Source of the DNA: Sphaerimonospora cavernae
GTDB taxonomy: Bacteria > Actinomycetota > Actinomycetes > Streptosporangiales > Streptosporangiaceae
NCBI RefSeq assembly: GCF_042435035.1
Contig: NZ_JBHMQT010000021.1
Span: 1 to 64,000 of the forward strand
Direction of reading: 5' to 3'
Length of the DNA: 64,000 bases
The translations under genes and the position numbers were made by a program. The notes under the pieces are model-generated. The model saw nothing but the letters and a program-made list of their open reading frames with translations, had not been told where the DNA came from and did not search any database. Shown in pieces: positions 50,285-59,930 of the stretch; position 1 is the first letter of the stretch; the number at the start of each line of letters is the position of its first letter.

Positions 50285-52039
50285 TCACTTCCGCTGCGTG
50301 GCCCACTTACGGATCAGCGCGATGCGCTCGCGGATCTGCTCGGCGGTCGCCTGGGCGATCGCCGGCCCCCCGCAGGCCCGGCGCAACTCGGCGTGGATCA
50401 CACCGTGCGGCTGGCCGGTGCGGTGGTTCCACGCGCCGACCAGCCCGTTGAGCTCCTTGCGCAGCTCGTGCACCTGCTCGTGCGGGGCCAGGGCCGGCAC
50501 GTCCTCCGGATCCGCCTTGGTCTTCCGCTTCGCCGCCTGCTGGTCGGCCTGGCGCTTGCGCAGCAGCGTCGCCACCTGGTCGGGCTCCAGCAGCCCGGGC
50601 AGGCCGAGGAAGTCCTCCTCCTCCGGCGAGCCGGGCGCGGCGGCCGTGCCGAACTCGCCGCCGTCGAACAGCACCCTGTCGAAGGTCGCCGACGCCTCCA
50701 GCGTCTGGAACGGCAACTCGTCGCCGACGGCGTCCGGCTGCTTCTTCTCCTGCCGGGCCTGCTCCAGCAGCAGGTCGTCCAGACCGTCGTCGTCGCGACG
50801 GCGACCGAGAACGTGATCGCGCTCGACCTCCATCTCGCCCGCCAGTCCCATCAGCACGGGCACGGACGGCAGGAACACCGACGCGGTCTCGCCGCGCTTG
50901 CGCGCCCGGACGAACCTCCCGACGGCCTGGGCGAAGAACAGCGGCGTCGAGGTGCTCGTCGCGTAGACACCCACGGCCAGGCGGGGGATGTCCACCCCCT
51001 CGGAGACCATCCGGACCGCCACCAGCCACCGCCTGTCGGACGCGGCGAAATCCTTGATCTTCTGGGACGCGCCCGGGTCATCCGAGAGCACCACCTCGGC
51101 TCCCTGACCTGTGACGGTCCGGATGTGCCGGGCGTAGGCGCGGGCCGACTCGTGGTCGGAGGCGATGACCAGGCCTCCGGCGTCCGGCACGCCGTGCCGG
51201 ACCTCGTTGAGCCGTCGGTCCGCTGCCTGGATGACCTGGCGGATCCAGTCGCCCTTCGGGTCGAGGGCGGCCCGCCAGGCCTGGGAGAGCTGATCCTTCG
51301 TGAGGGGCGTGCCGAGCGTCGCGTTGATCTCGTCGCCCGCCCGGGTCCGCCAGGTCATCTCCCCCGAGTACGCAAGGAAGATCACGGGCCGGACCACGCC
51401 GTCGGCCAGGGCCGGGCCGTACCCGTAGGAGTAGTCGGAGACGCTCCGCAGCGCGCCCTCGCCGTCCTCCACATAGGAGACGAACGGAATCGGGCTGTCG
51501 TCTGACCGGAACGGCGTGCCGGTCAGCGCGAGCCGCCTGGTCGCGGGCTCGAACGCCTCGCGTACGGCGTCGCCCCACGACTTGGCGTCGCCGGCATGAT
51601 GGATCTCATCGAAGATCACCAGGGTTTTGCGCGCCTCCGTGCGCGCGCGGTGAAGCGCCGGGTGCATCGCGACCTGGGCATAGGTGATCGCCACACCGGT
51701 GTAGTCACGCGAGGTGGCGCCCTGGCTGTTCTTGAACTCGGGGTCGATGCCGATGCCGACCCTGGCCGCCGCGTCGGCCCACTGCCGCTTGAGATGCTCG
51801 GTCGGCGTCACGATCGTCAGGGCGCGCACGATCCCGCGGCTGAGCAGTTCGCTGGCGATCCGCAGCGCGTAGGTGGTCTTGCCGGCACCCGGCGTCGCCA
51901 CGGCCAGGAAGTCTCGCGGCTCACGCCGGAAGTAGAGTTCGAACGCCTCCTGCTGCCAGGCGCGCAGCTTCGGCGCGGTGCCCCAGGCTGCTCGGTTGGG
52001 ATAGGAGGGGGAGAGGTGGGATGCGGCGGAAACGCTCAA
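50285..52039 (-). CDS. DEAD/DEAH-box helicase (superfamily 2)
   Basis: A 584-residue SF2 helicase. Motif I is AVATPGAGKTTYALR, motif Ia ALTIVTPTEHLKRQW, motif II FDEIHHAG, motif III LALTGTPFRSDD, and motif VI QAVGRFVRARKRG; LRAWQQEAFELYFR is the Q-motif-like start. The C-terminal 180 residues contain a charged linker and a helical end (LRKELNGLVGAWNHRTGQPHG). It resembles XPB-like DNA repair helicases widespread in actinobacteria. The TTG at 52039 follows GGGAGG by five bases; upstream codons look non-coding. Confidence 0.88.
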   Translation of the reverse strand: MSVSAASHLSPSYPNRAAWGTAPKLRAWQQEAFELYFRREPRDFLAVATPGAGKTTYALRIASELLSRGIVRALTIVTPTEHLKRQWADAAARVGIGIDPEFKNSQGATSRDYTGVAITYAQVAMHPALHRARTEARKTLVIFDEIHHAGDAKSWGDAVREAFEPATRRLALTGTPFRSDDSPIPFVSYVEDGEGALRSVSDYSYGYGPALADGVVRPVIFLAYSGEMTWRTRAGDEINATLGTPLTKDQLSQAWRAALDPKGDWIRQVIQAADRRLNEVRHGVPDAGGLVIASDHESARAYARHIRTVTGQGAEVVLSDDPGASQKIKDFAASDRRWLVAVRMVSEGVDIPRLAVGVYATSTSTPLFFAQAVGRFVRARKRGETASVFLPSVPVLMGLAGEMEVERDHVLGRRRDDDGLDDLLLEQARQEKKQPDAVGDELPFQTLEASATFDRVLFDGGEFGTAAAPGSPEEEDFLGLPGLLEPDQVATLLRKRQADQQAAKRKTKADPEDVPALAPHEQVHELRKELNGLVGAWNHRTGQPHGVIHAELRRACGGPAIAQATAEQIRERIALIRKWATQRK

Positions 52040-52306
52040 CGACGCCTCCCGTAGCTCGTCGGGACACCGCTGTCCCTGTCGGTTCTCCTGTCCCGCCTGT
52101 CTCCGCGGGTTGGTCGGCCTCTGCCGGTTCGCTTGTCGCTCTCGGTTCGCTCCCTCACAGTGCCCCCAGATTAGCCGGACGGACCGACAGCACGTGCCGT
52201 TCGGGCCGAAGAAGACCACGACCCGGGCCTGCAGCGAAAGGTCCCGATTCGGGAGTTACACGGCGTACGACCCCGGCTCCAGAGACCGGCCTCGATGGGC
52301 ACCGGC

Positions 52307-53122
52307 TCAGTGGACGCCGGAGATCAGGGCGTCGATCTCCGCACGCGTCGCGGGCGCGTCGGGATGGGCGAGCGCGAGCATGACCGTGCTCTTGCCGTCG
52401 GGCCGGGTGAGCAACGTCACGCGTATGAACGCGGGCTCGTTCACCACGTCGTGGTACTCGGCCCGGACCGCCCGCGTATGGCCGGGGCGCCCGTTGACCG
52501 TGACGGCGTGGTCGTCCACCACCTCGACGTCATCGCCGTGAAGCAGCAACCGGGCGTAGAGGTCGGTCAGGTCGATGACCGTGGACCGGAGGTTCGGCGG
52601 GTCGACGGGGTCTCCCGGTCTCGCCATGACCGTTGCCAGATCCCCGTGAGCGGCGACGGAGGTGAAACCGGTCACCGGTGCGACGACGCCCTCGCTCCAG
52701 TCCGGCGGCAGCGCGTACGAGACTCCGGCGAGCAGATCGTCGACCACCCTGGGCGGCTCGCTTTCGGCGCGGCCCAGGACCGTCAGCACCACCGCACCGA
52801 TCACGGTCCCGGCGGATATGAACGCGAGGACGACGACGAGCAGGCGGCTCAGCCAGCGCGGCATGCGACGCGGCGGCCGGACCGGCGTGCCGTACCTTTC
52901 CGCCGCGGGCGGCTTGTCCGGCAAGGCCGGATCACCGGATAAGACGGGACTGTCAGGCCGTACAGGATCAGCGGGCCAGGCCGGATCACCATGCCATACG
53001 GGATCAGTGGGCGACACGGAAACACCGGGCGACGTGGGCACATCGCGCCGTGCCGGGATCTCTCGCGCCGAGCCCTCCTGCCTTGGGGGTGGCCAGACCC
53101 GTCGGGTCCACTGATCCTCCAC
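52307..53122 (-). CDS. Hypothetical membrane-anchored protein with Pro-rich N-terminus
   Basis: A 271-residue protein. Residues 1-85 are cytoplasmic, with repeated DP-x-x-P-x-x units such as GDPAWPADPVRPDSPVL. One membrane helix (LLVVVLAFISAGTVIGAVVL) follows, then an external domain (VVDDLLAGVSYALPPDWSEG, STVIDLTDLYARLL, TVNGRPGHTRAVRAEYHDVV). The external part looks like the LpqN/lipoprotein-type fold that reads PPDW then an alpha/beta sandwich, but I am unsure. The GTG at 53122 has GGGAGG four to five bases upstream. Function unknown. Confidence 0.65.
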   Translation of the reverse strand: MEDQWTRRVWPPPRQEGSAREIPARRDVPTSPGVSVSPTDPVWHGDPAWPADPVRPDSPVLSGDPALPDKPPAAERYGTPVRPPRRMPRWLSRLLVVVLAFISAGTVIGAVVLTVLGRAESEPPRVVDDLLAGVSYALPPDWSEGVVAPVTGFTSVAAHGDLATVMARPGDPVDPPNLRSTVIDLTDLYARLLLHGDDVEVVDDHAVTVNGRPGHTRAVRAEYHDVVNEPAFIRVTLLTRPDGKSTVMLALAHPDAPATRAEIDALISGVH

Positions 53123-53234
53123 ACAACCTCCCACATGAACGCTGTTGTGGAGTTAGTCACAACGGCGGTGCCTCGTCAACGGGGCGACGGGAGATTGCTC
53201 CTCGAGCTACGGCCTCGGACGGCCCCCGCGGCAC

Positions 53235-54290
53235 CTACCTGGCCCGGTCGGGATCGCGGTAGGCCGTCCACATCTTCCGGATCCGCGCGGCCTGACCCGC
53301 GGTGAACTCGCGCATGCAGCGGTCGTGCGAGTAGTCCATGAAGTTGTGCACCGGGTCGTCTCCCGGCGCCGGACAGGTGTCCTTGCGCGTGGGGCAACCC
53401 ATCGTGGCGTGCGCCTCCGGCGGCGTGTCGTCCACCGAGTCGCCGGGGGCGTCACAGCCGTTCTCGAACGTGTGCAGCAGGCCCAGCCAGTGGCCGATCT
53501 CGTGGACTGCCGTGAAGCCCCTGTTGAAGTTCCGCAGCGGGCCGCCCGGCACGCTGCGCCAATCGATCACCACGCCGTCCAGGCCCGGCTTATCCCCGTA
53601 CCAATAGGGATAGGTGGAGTAGCCGAGCACGAGCTCCCCGAGTTGCGCGATGTAGAGATTCAGCGTCTCTGGACCACCGACGCGCAATTTGTCCTTCAAG
53701 GCCGCCTCGTTGCCCAGGGGGTCGCGGAACCATGCGTGATTCTCGGTGTGGGTCACGCCCTTCAGATCGAACCGGACGCCGGTGTCGACACCGCCGAACT
53801 TGCCGCCATAGGCCTCGTTGAGCGCCTGCACCTGCCGGTCCACCGCGCTGTCCGGGAGGCCGAGCACACCGTCTTTGATGATGTGCACCCACAGCGGCAC
53901 CCGGATCTCTCCCGGTTCGGGAGCGTGCGAGCCGGATCCGCCGCCGTGCCGGTCGGCGTGCGCCCCGAACAGTACGCCGAGCCGACGGCGCAGGTCGGCG
54001 TTCATCCGGGCGACCGCCGCGGGGCCCGGCAGACGCGGCTCCAGGGCATGACTGAGCCTGAGCGCGCGGGCACGACCGTGGGTGCGGGCACCGCCGCGCG
54101 CTCCGTGGGGAGCCACGGCTCCACGGGCGCGGGCGCCGCCACCCCGGCGTTCCTGTTTCTGGCATTCGCTCGGAGCGGCGGCGGACGCACGGGCCATGGA
54201 CGTACGGGCCATCGACGCACGGGCCGCGGCGGGGACGCCGCCCACCACGAAGAGACAAGCAAGGCAGACGGCGATCACGCCCCGGGCCAT
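53235..54290 (-). CDS. Secreted zinc metalloprotease, M43 (pappalysin/ulilysin-like)
   Basis: A 351-residue secreted protease. It has a Sec signal peptide (GVIAVCLACLFVVGGVPAAARA), a basic propeptide rich in Arg/Gly, and an M43 catalytic domain. The zinc site is H263-E264-x-x-H267-x5-H273 in VHEIGHWLGLLHTF and the Met-turn is M318 in HNFMDYSHD. Cysteines in ENGCDAPG, TMGCPTRKDTCPAPG and HDRCM would form the disulfides of the family. It probably degrades extracellular protein. Confidence 0.9.
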   Translation of the reverse strand: MARGVIAVCLACLFVVGGVPAAARASMARTSMARASAAAPSECQKQERRGGGARARGAVAPHGARGGARTHGRARALRLSHALEPRLPGPAAVARMNADLRRRLGVLFGAHADRHGGGSGSHAPEPGEIRVPLWVHIIKDGVLGLPDSAVDRQVQALNEAYGGKFGGVDTGVRFDLKGVTHTENHAWFRDPLGNEAALKDKLRVGGPETLNLYIAQLGELVLGYSTYPYWYGDKPGLDGVVIDWRSVPGGPLRNFNRGFTAVHEIGHWLGLLHTFENGCDAPGDSVDDTPPEAHATMGCPTRKDTCPAPGDDPVHNFMDYSHDRCMREFTAGQAARIRKMWTAYRDPDRAR

Positions 54291-54361
54291 ACGTTCCCCC
54301 GTTACGGCTGGTCAGGAGGTCGACGTTAGCCGTCCCGGGGGTCATGATCCCGTATCGACAC

Positions 54362-54619
54362 TCACTCGCCGGAAGGTTCGCCCTTCGGCAGACCCTCGTA
54401 GATCTCCTTGCACTCCGGGCAGACGGGGTACTTCTTCGGATCGCGACTGGGCACCCACACCTTGCCGCAAAGGGCTCGGACCGGGCTACCGGTCACATAG
54501 CTCTCTGTGATCTTGTTCTTGTCGGCGTAGTGAGAGAACCGCTCGTGGTCGCCGTCGCCATGGGAGAGCCGCGGCGTGACTTCGCTCTCGGGAAGAATCT
54601 TCGTGCTGCTCACGGTCAT
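54362..54619 (-). CDS. DUF3039 domain protein (zinc-ribbon-like)
   Basis: An 85-residue actinobacterial DUF3039 protein with RFSHYADKNKITESYVTG, VRALCGKVWVPSRDPKKYPV and CPECKEIYEGLP. The three cysteines (C-x17-C-x-x-C) plus a His could bind zinc. The function is unknown. It lies between the M43 protease and the exporter on the same strand. Confidence 0.88.
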   Translation of the reverse strand: MTVSSTKILPESEVTPRLSHGDGDHERFSHYADKNKITESYVTGSPVRALCGKVWVPSRDPKKYPVCPECKEIYEGLPKGEPSGE

Positions 54620-54652
54620 CGAGTCTACTTAGCGCGAGAGTCGTACGGGCCG

Positions 54653-56224
54653 TCAGCCGACATGGACGGCACCGCCCTCGGTCTTGCGGCCGGCCCTGAC
54701 GAACAGCGCGAAGATCGCAGCCACGACGGCGACGCCGGTGCTCATCTGAAAGCCCAGGTGGAGACCGTCCATGAAGGACATGTGCGCCGCGTTCGCGATG
54801 AGGTCGGCCGCCGGCCCGGTGAGGCCGGGCGGGGCCGCGCCCACGGCGGCGAGTTGCTTCAGGCCCTCCATCTGCTCGGGCGGGATGGCGGCGGCCGCCT
54901 CTCCGAGGTGACCGGGGAACACGCTCGCCACCTTGGCGGACACGACCGCCCCGAGGATGGCGGTGCCGAGCGCGCCGCCCACCTGCATGGCGGAGTTCTG
55001 CACTCCGCCGGCGACGCCGCTGAGCTCCTCCGGGGCGTTGCCGACGATGATCTCGGTGGCGCCCACGAAGACCGGCGACAGGCCGAACGCCAGCAGCACG
55101 AACGGGATCGCGCTGTCGACGAACGCCGCGTCGACGCTGAGCCGCGACATCAGGAACATCGCGACGGCGGTGACCAGCATGCCGCCCGTGATGGTGATCT
55201 TCGGGCCGAGCTTGCCGATGAGGACACCGGCGATGGGCGAAGCGACGATCATGCCGGCGCTCATCGGCAGCATGCGCAGGCCGGAGTCGAGCGGGCTCAA
55301 CCCGTGCACGCCCTGGAAGAAGAAGGTGAGGAAGAACATCGCTCCCATCATCGAGAACGCCACGAGGATCATGAGCACGGTGCCGATGGAGACGGAGGCG
55401 TTGGCGAAGAGGGACAGCGGCAGCAGCGGTTCACGCGCCTTCGCCTGCCAGAACAGGAACACCGCTCCGACCACCACGGCGACGGCGAGGAAGCCGATCG
55501 TCTTGGGGTCGCTCCAACCCCAGGCGGGCGCCTTGATGATGGCCCAGACCAGCGCGAACATGGTGACCGACAGGAGCACCACACCCGGCCAGTCCACTCG
55601 GGACAGCGACTGCGCCCGGCTCTCCCTGAGTGCCCACAGGCCGAAGGCCAGCGCCGCCACTCCGACGGGCACGTTGATGAAGAAGACCGACTGCCAGCTC
55701 ACGTTCTCCACGAGCACGCCGCCGACGATGGGACCGGCCGCGCTCGACAGGCCGATGATCGCACCCCACGCCCCCATCGCCATGTTGAGCCGCTCGCCGG
55801 GGAAGGCCATGCGCAGCAGCGCCAGCGCGGCCGGTTGGAGCAGCGCGCCGAACAGACCCTGCAGTACGCGCAGGGCGATCAGCATGGCCACCGACGACGA
55901 GAGTCCGATCGCGAGCGAGACCAGGGCGAACCCGACCACGCCGATCAGAAAGATCCGCTTGTGGCCGAAGAGGTCGCCCAGCTTGCCCGCGGTGATGAGG
56001 AAGACCGCGAGCGCGAGCAGATAACCGCTGGTGACCCACTGAAGGTCCGCCAGCGACGCGTGAAGGTCCGCGGCGATGACCGGGTTGGCGATCGCGACGA
56101 CCGTGCCGTCGAGCATTACCATGATCACACCGAGGGAGACCGCGAGCAGCGTCAGCCACGCGGACCCCTGTCCACGCCCGGGCGGTGGCGCCTCGGCACG
56201 CTCGGCTACCGCTTGAGACATCAT
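54653..56224 (-). CDS. MFS drug exporter, DHA2 (EmrB/QacA) family
   Basis: A 523-residue, 14-helix transporter. DHA2 hallmarks: VIMVMLDGTVVAIANPVIAADL in helix 1, LQWVTSGYLLALAVFLITAGKLGDLFGHKR, and motif C-like WGAIIGLSSAAGPIVGGVLV in helix 5. It is a proton-driven exporter of lipophilic or cationic compounds. No regulator is adjacent. A CBM2 relic and an AT-rich leader lie upstream. Confidence 0.93.
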   Translation of the reverse strand: MMSQAVAERAEAPPPGRGQGSAWLTLLAVSLGVIMVMLDGTVVAIANPVIAADLHASLADLQWVTSGYLLALAVFLITAGKLGDLFGHKRIFLIGVVGFALVSLAIGLSSSVAMLIALRVLQGLFGALLQPAALALLRMAFPGERLNMAMGAWGAIIGLSSAAGPIVGGVLVENVSWQSVFFINVPVGVAALAFGLWALRESRAQSLSRVDWPGVVLLSVTMFALVWAIIKAPAWGWSDPKTIGFLAVAVVVGAVFLFWQAKAREPLLPLSLFANASVSIGTVLMILVAFSMMGAMFFLTFFFQGVHGLSPLDSGLRMLPMSAGMIVASPIAGVLIGKLGPKITITGGMLVTAVAMFLMSRLSVDAAFVDSAIPFVLLAFGLSPVFVGATEIIVGNAPEELSGVAGGVQNSAMQVGGALGTAILGAVVSAKVASVFPGHLGEAAAAIPPEQMEGLKQLAAVGAAPPGLTGPAADLIANAAHMSFMDGLHLGFQMSTGVAVVAAIFALFVRAGRKTEGGAVHVG

Positions 56225-56469
56225 TGACGGTCCCCCCTGAATATCGTGATTCGAAAAAATAATCGAGCCGCTCTCGCGACCTTCGGCATCTTATGGGAGC
56301 CGACCGACATTAAGCCCACCGGTTTTCTCCGGGTTCGGGTGCCCCGCAACGTCGCGGCCGGGCCGTCGCCCCGGCCGCCGCCTGTTGAACGTTTCATGAG
56401 ACACCGCCCACCCGGTTCAGCCCGGAGACCGGATCCCGCAGCTCAGGCAATGTCTGGTCGGCGAGGACA

Positions 56470-56616
56470 CCCACGTCGAGCGGCTCGTCCGTCACCGCCA
56501 GGAACGAGAGCTACAACGGCAGGCTCGACGCAGGCGCGAGCACCACGTTCGGGTTCCTCGGATCCTGGAACGGCACCAACGGCACGCCCTCGTCGGTGAG
56601 CTGCACCGCGTGCTGA
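56470..56616 (+). pseudogene. CBM2 (cellulose-binding domain) relic
   Basis: The frame reads TSSGSSVTARNESYNGRLDA then GASTTFGFLGSWNGTNG and ends SCTAC before the stop at 56616. This matches the last 45 residues of a family 2 carbohydrate-binding module, including the conserved W and terminal Cys. No catalytic domain precedes it, so it is a leftover of a secreted glycoside hydrolase. The surrounding gap 56225-56667 holds nothing else I can support. Confidence 0.6.
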
Positions 56617-56667
56617 TCCCTCCCCATCCCCGTGGCCGGGCGCGCACGCCGTGTCCGGCCACATCTG

Positions 56668-57276
56668 TCAGTTCAACATGGGATCGTCGGGGAAGGTGGC
56701 GACGAGCGCGAGATCGCCGCGCTGGCGGCGCAGAACCGAACGCCACAGCGAGGCCGGGTCGGAGTGGAAGGTGTCCCCCGGCTCCGAATCCACGACGTAC
56801 CAGGCGCCCTCTCGCAACTCGTTCTCGAGCTGACCCGCCGTCCATCCGGCATAGCCGGCGAAGATCCGCATCTGCGAGATCTCCCCCGCCAGGATCTCGG
56901 GCGGCGCGTCGAGATCGACCGTGCCCAGACGGGACACCGCCGACCTGCCCTGGAGCCGTCGCCAGCCCAGCGGCTCCTCCCCGCTCAGCACGACGGCCAG
57001 GGCCAGCGCGCTGTCGGTCTGCACCGGTCCGCCCTCGAACAGCACCGGAGGACCGGTGACCAGGGCGTCCCATGAGGGCAGCACCTGGGTCACCTCGACC
57101 TCGCTGGGCCGGTTGAGGACCACTCCGAGCGTGCCGCCGTCCTCGTCGTGCTCCAGCACGAGCACGACGCTACGCCGGAAGTTGGGGTCGTCGAGCAGTG
57201 GCGTCGCCACAAGCAAACCGCCGACGTAGATCGCCTCCGCCATACCTCCCATGATGAGGGAGGAATGCCGAATCAT
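56668..57276 (-). CDS. YqgE/AlgH family protein
   Basis: A 202-residue YqgE/AlgH protein: YVGGLLVATPLLDDPNFRRSV, GVVLNRPSEVEVTQVLPSW, LFEGGPVQTDSALALAV, FAGYAGWTAGQLENELREGAW and RSVLRRQRGDLALVATFPDDP. The fold is known, the function is not. The ATG at 57276 has AGGGGG eight bases upstream; ATGs at 57252 and 57243 are alternatives. Confidence 0.92.
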   Translation of the reverse strand: MIRHSSLIMGGMAEAIYVGGLLVATPLLDDPNFRRSVVLVLEHDEDGGTLGVVLNRPSEVEVTQVLPSWDALVTGPPVLFEGGPVQTDSALALAVVLSGEEPLGWRRLQGRSAVSRLGTVDLDAPPEILAGEISQMRIFAGYAGWTAGQLENELREGAWYVVDSEPGDTFHSDPASLWRSVLRRQRGDLALVATFPDDPMLN

Positions 57277-57371
57277 GCACGTCGCCCCCTGCTTGACGCA
57301 CCAGATTACTTTTCGCGTCAGGACATATGCGAAATGTATTCGGCCTCCGGTCGATCGTCGACTTCGGTCTC

Positions 57372-58781
57372 TCAGGCCTCGGTGAAACCCCGGGCCTTTC
57401 CGCCGGCCGACTCCCGCACCGCCGCCGCCACCGCGTTCGCCGCGTCGGGGTGGAAGACGCTGGGGATGATGTAGTTGGGACCCAGTTCCTCCGCCGTCAC
57501 CACGGCGGCGAGCGCCCGGGCCGCGGCGATCAGCATCTCCGGCGTGACGACGGTCGCCTGCGCGTCCAGCAGGCCACGGAAGACACCCGGGAACGCGAGC
57601 ACGTTGTTGATCTGGTTCGGGTAGTCGGAGCGGCCGGTGGCCACGACCGCCGCGTGTTCGCGGGCCTCGTCCGGCGCGATCTCGGGCTCGGGGTTGGCCA
57701 GGGCGAACACGACGGACCCGTCCGCCATGGCCGCGATGTCCTCGCCGGTGAGGATGCCGGGCGCGGACACGCCGATGAAGACGTCGGCGCCCTTCACCGC
57801 GCCGCGCAGATCGCCCGCGTACCCGCCGGCGTTGGTGTGCTCGGCGATCCAGCGCAGCGAGTCGTCCAGGTCCTCACGTCCCAGGTGGACGGCGCCGAGG
57901 TAGTCGCAGACGATCACGTGCTGCGCGCCGGCGGCGAGCAGCAGCCGTAGTACGGCGGTGCCGGCCGCGCCCGCCCCGGCCAGGGTGATCCGCACGTGCG
58001 CGAGGTCCTTGCCCACGACCTTCAGCGCATTCGTCAACGCGGCGAGCACACAGATCGCGGTGCCGTGCTGGTCGTCATGGAACACCGGGATGTCCAGCAG
58101 CCCGCGCAGCCGCCGCTCCACCTCGAAGCAGCGCGGCGCGGAGATGTCCTCCAGGTTGATGCCGCCGAAGCCCGGCGCGATCACCTGGACGGTCCGTACG
58201 ATCTCGTCGACGTCCTGCGTGTCGAGGCAGATCGGCCAGGCGTCGATGCCGGCGAACCGCTTGAACAGCGCGGCCTTGCCCTCCATGACCGGCAGCGCCG
58301 CGGCGGGGCCGATGTTGCCGAGGCCCAGGACTGCCGAGCCGTCGGTCACCACGGCCACCGAGTTCCGCTTGACCGTCAGCCGGCGCGCGTCCTCGGGATT
58401 GCGCGCGATCGCGAGGCTCACCCGTGCCACGCCCGGCGTGTAGGCCATGGACAGCTCGTCACGGTTGCGCAGCGGGACCTTCGACTGCATCTCGATCTTT
58501 CCGCCGAGGTGCATCAGGAAGGTACGGTCGGAGACCTTGTGGATGGTCACGTCCTCGACCGCGCCGAGGCTGTCCACGATCGCCTGCACGTGATCGGTGT
58601 CCTTGGCCGCGCAGGTGACGTCGATGCGGAGCTTCTCGTGGCCCGCATTCGTGACGTCGAGGGCGGTGACCACGCCGCCGGCGGTCTCGACGGCGTGGGT
58701 GAGCAGGCTGACGGCCTTACCGCCCGCCGGCACTTCGAGACGAACAGTGATCGAATAGGAAACGCTGGGCACGGTGGCCAC
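57372..58781 (-). CDS. NAD(P)-dependent malic enzyme with N-terminal ACT-like domain
   Basis: A 469-residue enzyme that decarboxylates malate to pyruvate. Residues 1-85 form an ACT-like regulatory domain (YSITVRLEVPAGGKAVSLLT). The catalytic part has the Tyr in ELSMAYTPGVARVSL, the Lys in VMEGKAALFKRFAGID, metal ligands around GINLEDISAPRCFEVE and VFHDDQHGTAICVLAAL, and the Rossmann motif LAGAGAAGTAVLR. The GTG at 58781 follows AAAGGAGCG by seven bases. The genes upstream (CnoX, icmA) also touch central carbon metabolism. Confidence 0.93.
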   Translation of the reverse strand: MATVPSVSYSITVRLEVPAGGKAVSLLTHAVETAGGVVTALDVTNAGHEKLRIDVTCAAKDTDHVQAIVDSLGAVEDVTIHKVSDRTFLMHLGGKIEMQSKVPLRNRDELSMAYTPGVARVSLAIARNPEDARRLTVKRNSVAVVTDGSAVLGLGNIGPAAALPVMEGKAALFKRFAGIDAWPICLDTQDVDEIVRTVQVIAPGFGGINLEDISAPRCFEVERRLRGLLDIPVFHDDQHGTAICVLAALTNALKVVGKDLAHVRITLAGAGAAGTAVLRLLLAAGAQHVIVCDYLGAVHLGREDLDDSLRWIAEHTNAGGYAGDLRGAVKGADVFIGVSAPGILTGEDIAAMADGSVVFALANPEPEIAPDEAREHAAVVATGRSDYPNQINNVLAFPGVFRGLLDAQATVVTPEMLIAAARALAAVVTAEELGPNYIIPSVFHPDAANAVAAAVRESAGGKARGFTEA

Positions 58782-58896
58782 GTTAATCCGCTCCTTTGCG
58801 GGTGCTTCCGGCTTGACGGCGCCGCGTTGAAACCTATCCATCCTGCCACCCCCGGCCGGGTGTTTCAGCCTTCCCCGTGCTCACATGTGGCCGCGT

Positions 58897-59832
58897 CTAG
58901 AAGAGCGCGCTGGACAGTGCCCGCCTGGACTTGGACACCGATGGGTCGTCCGAGGGCAGCGCGTCGAAGAGCCCGAGCAGGTGGACCCTCACCCGGTCGC
59001 GATCGCCGTCCCGCGTCCGCCGGACGACCCCGATGAGCCGTTCGAAGGCCTCGTCCACCTTCCCGTTCAGCATCTCCAGGTCCGCCGCCTGCAACTGCAG
59101 GTCCACATCGGCCGTGTCCGCGGCGGCCCGGCGGAGCACGTCCGCCTCGTCGAGGTGCTGGGTCCGGCGCAGCAGGCCGACACCGGCGAGGCCGATCCTG
59201 GCCGCCTCGTCGGCAGGCGAGCGCGCCAGCAGTCGCTCGTAGGCGGCGGCCGCCGCGTCCAGGTCCCCCTGCTCCATGGCCGTCTCGGCCGCGACGAGAT
59301 CGGGATCGGCGGTCGGCTCCGCCTCGGCCGCCTCCGCGGGGGCGGCCAGCTCGACGCCGAGTTGCTCGAACACCTGCGCCAGTGCCTGCCGGAGCTGCGC
59401 CTCCGGTAGCGGCCCCTCGAACAGGGGCATGAGCTGCCCTTGGAGGGCCAGGTAGACGGTGGGGATCGTGCGCATCCGCAGAGCCTGGGCGAGCTGGGGA
59501 TCCGCCTCCACATCCACTCGGGCCAGCGCCCAGGCGCCCCCCGCCTCGGCGGCCAGCTTCTCCAGGGTGCCGCTGAACTGCTGTGCCTGCTCCGCTCGGC
59601 GCACCGTCGCCTCGACGATGACGGGAACGGTCAGCGACCGCTCCAGGACATCGGCGTTGAAGGTGGCCGAGGTGACCTCGACGACCGTCGAGGCCACTCC
59701 TCCGGCTCCGGCTCCGGCGGGCCCGGCCGCCTCGCGTCGTGCCTGCGCCTCCAGTGCCTGCTTGCGAGCGCCTAGGTCGATCGCTCCGTAGAGCGATCCA
59801 GGTCGAGAGAACTCCGCTGCCATAGTCCCCAT
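58897..59832 (-). CDS. CnoX/YbbN-like thioredoxin-TPR co-chaperone
   Basis: A 311-residue protein: an N-terminal stretch, a thioredoxin-like domain (VVEVTSATFNADVLERSL, ALARVDVEADPQLAQALRMR, TIPTVYLALQGQLMPLFEG) and C-terminal TPR-like helices (DLVAAETAMEQGDLDAAAAA, LNGKVDEAFERLIGVVRR). At the usual CxxC position it reads EATVRRAEQ, so it has no redox-active cysteines and probably acts as a holdase-type chaperone. It lies 98 bases after icmA. Confidence 0.87.
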   Translation of the reverse strand: MGTMAAEFSRPGSLYGAIDLGARKQALEAQARREAAGPAGAGAGGVASTVVEVTSATFNADVLERSLTVPVIVEATVRRAEQAQQFSGTLEKLAAEAGGAWALARVDVEADPQLAQALRMRTIPTVYLALQGQLMPLFEGPLPEAQLRQALAQVFEQLGVELAAPAEAAEAEPTADPDLVAAETAMEQGDLDAAAAAYERLLARSPADEAARIGLAGVGLLRRTQHLDEADVLRRAAADTADVDLQLQAADLEMLNGKVDEAFERLIGVVRRTRDGDRDRVRVHLLGLFDALPSDDPSVSKSRRALSSALF

Positions 59833-59930
59833 CCTGCCGCACGCTCACGGCTGATCCGTGCCATCCCTCGTCTCGTCGGATCTCTGCCCGGAGGCTCATG
59901 GCATCGGGACGGGTTCAGGACCTCGGGACC

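Noticed and set aside
52040..52219. Upstream extension of the helicase frame to 52219
   Set aside because: The extra residues have no helicase features, and a TTG with GGGAGG five bases upstream gives a better start at 52039.
54344..56227. 627-codon plus-strand frame opposite the MFS exporter
   Set aside because: Antisense to a transporter with unmistakable DHA2 motifs; composition is that of a shadow frame.
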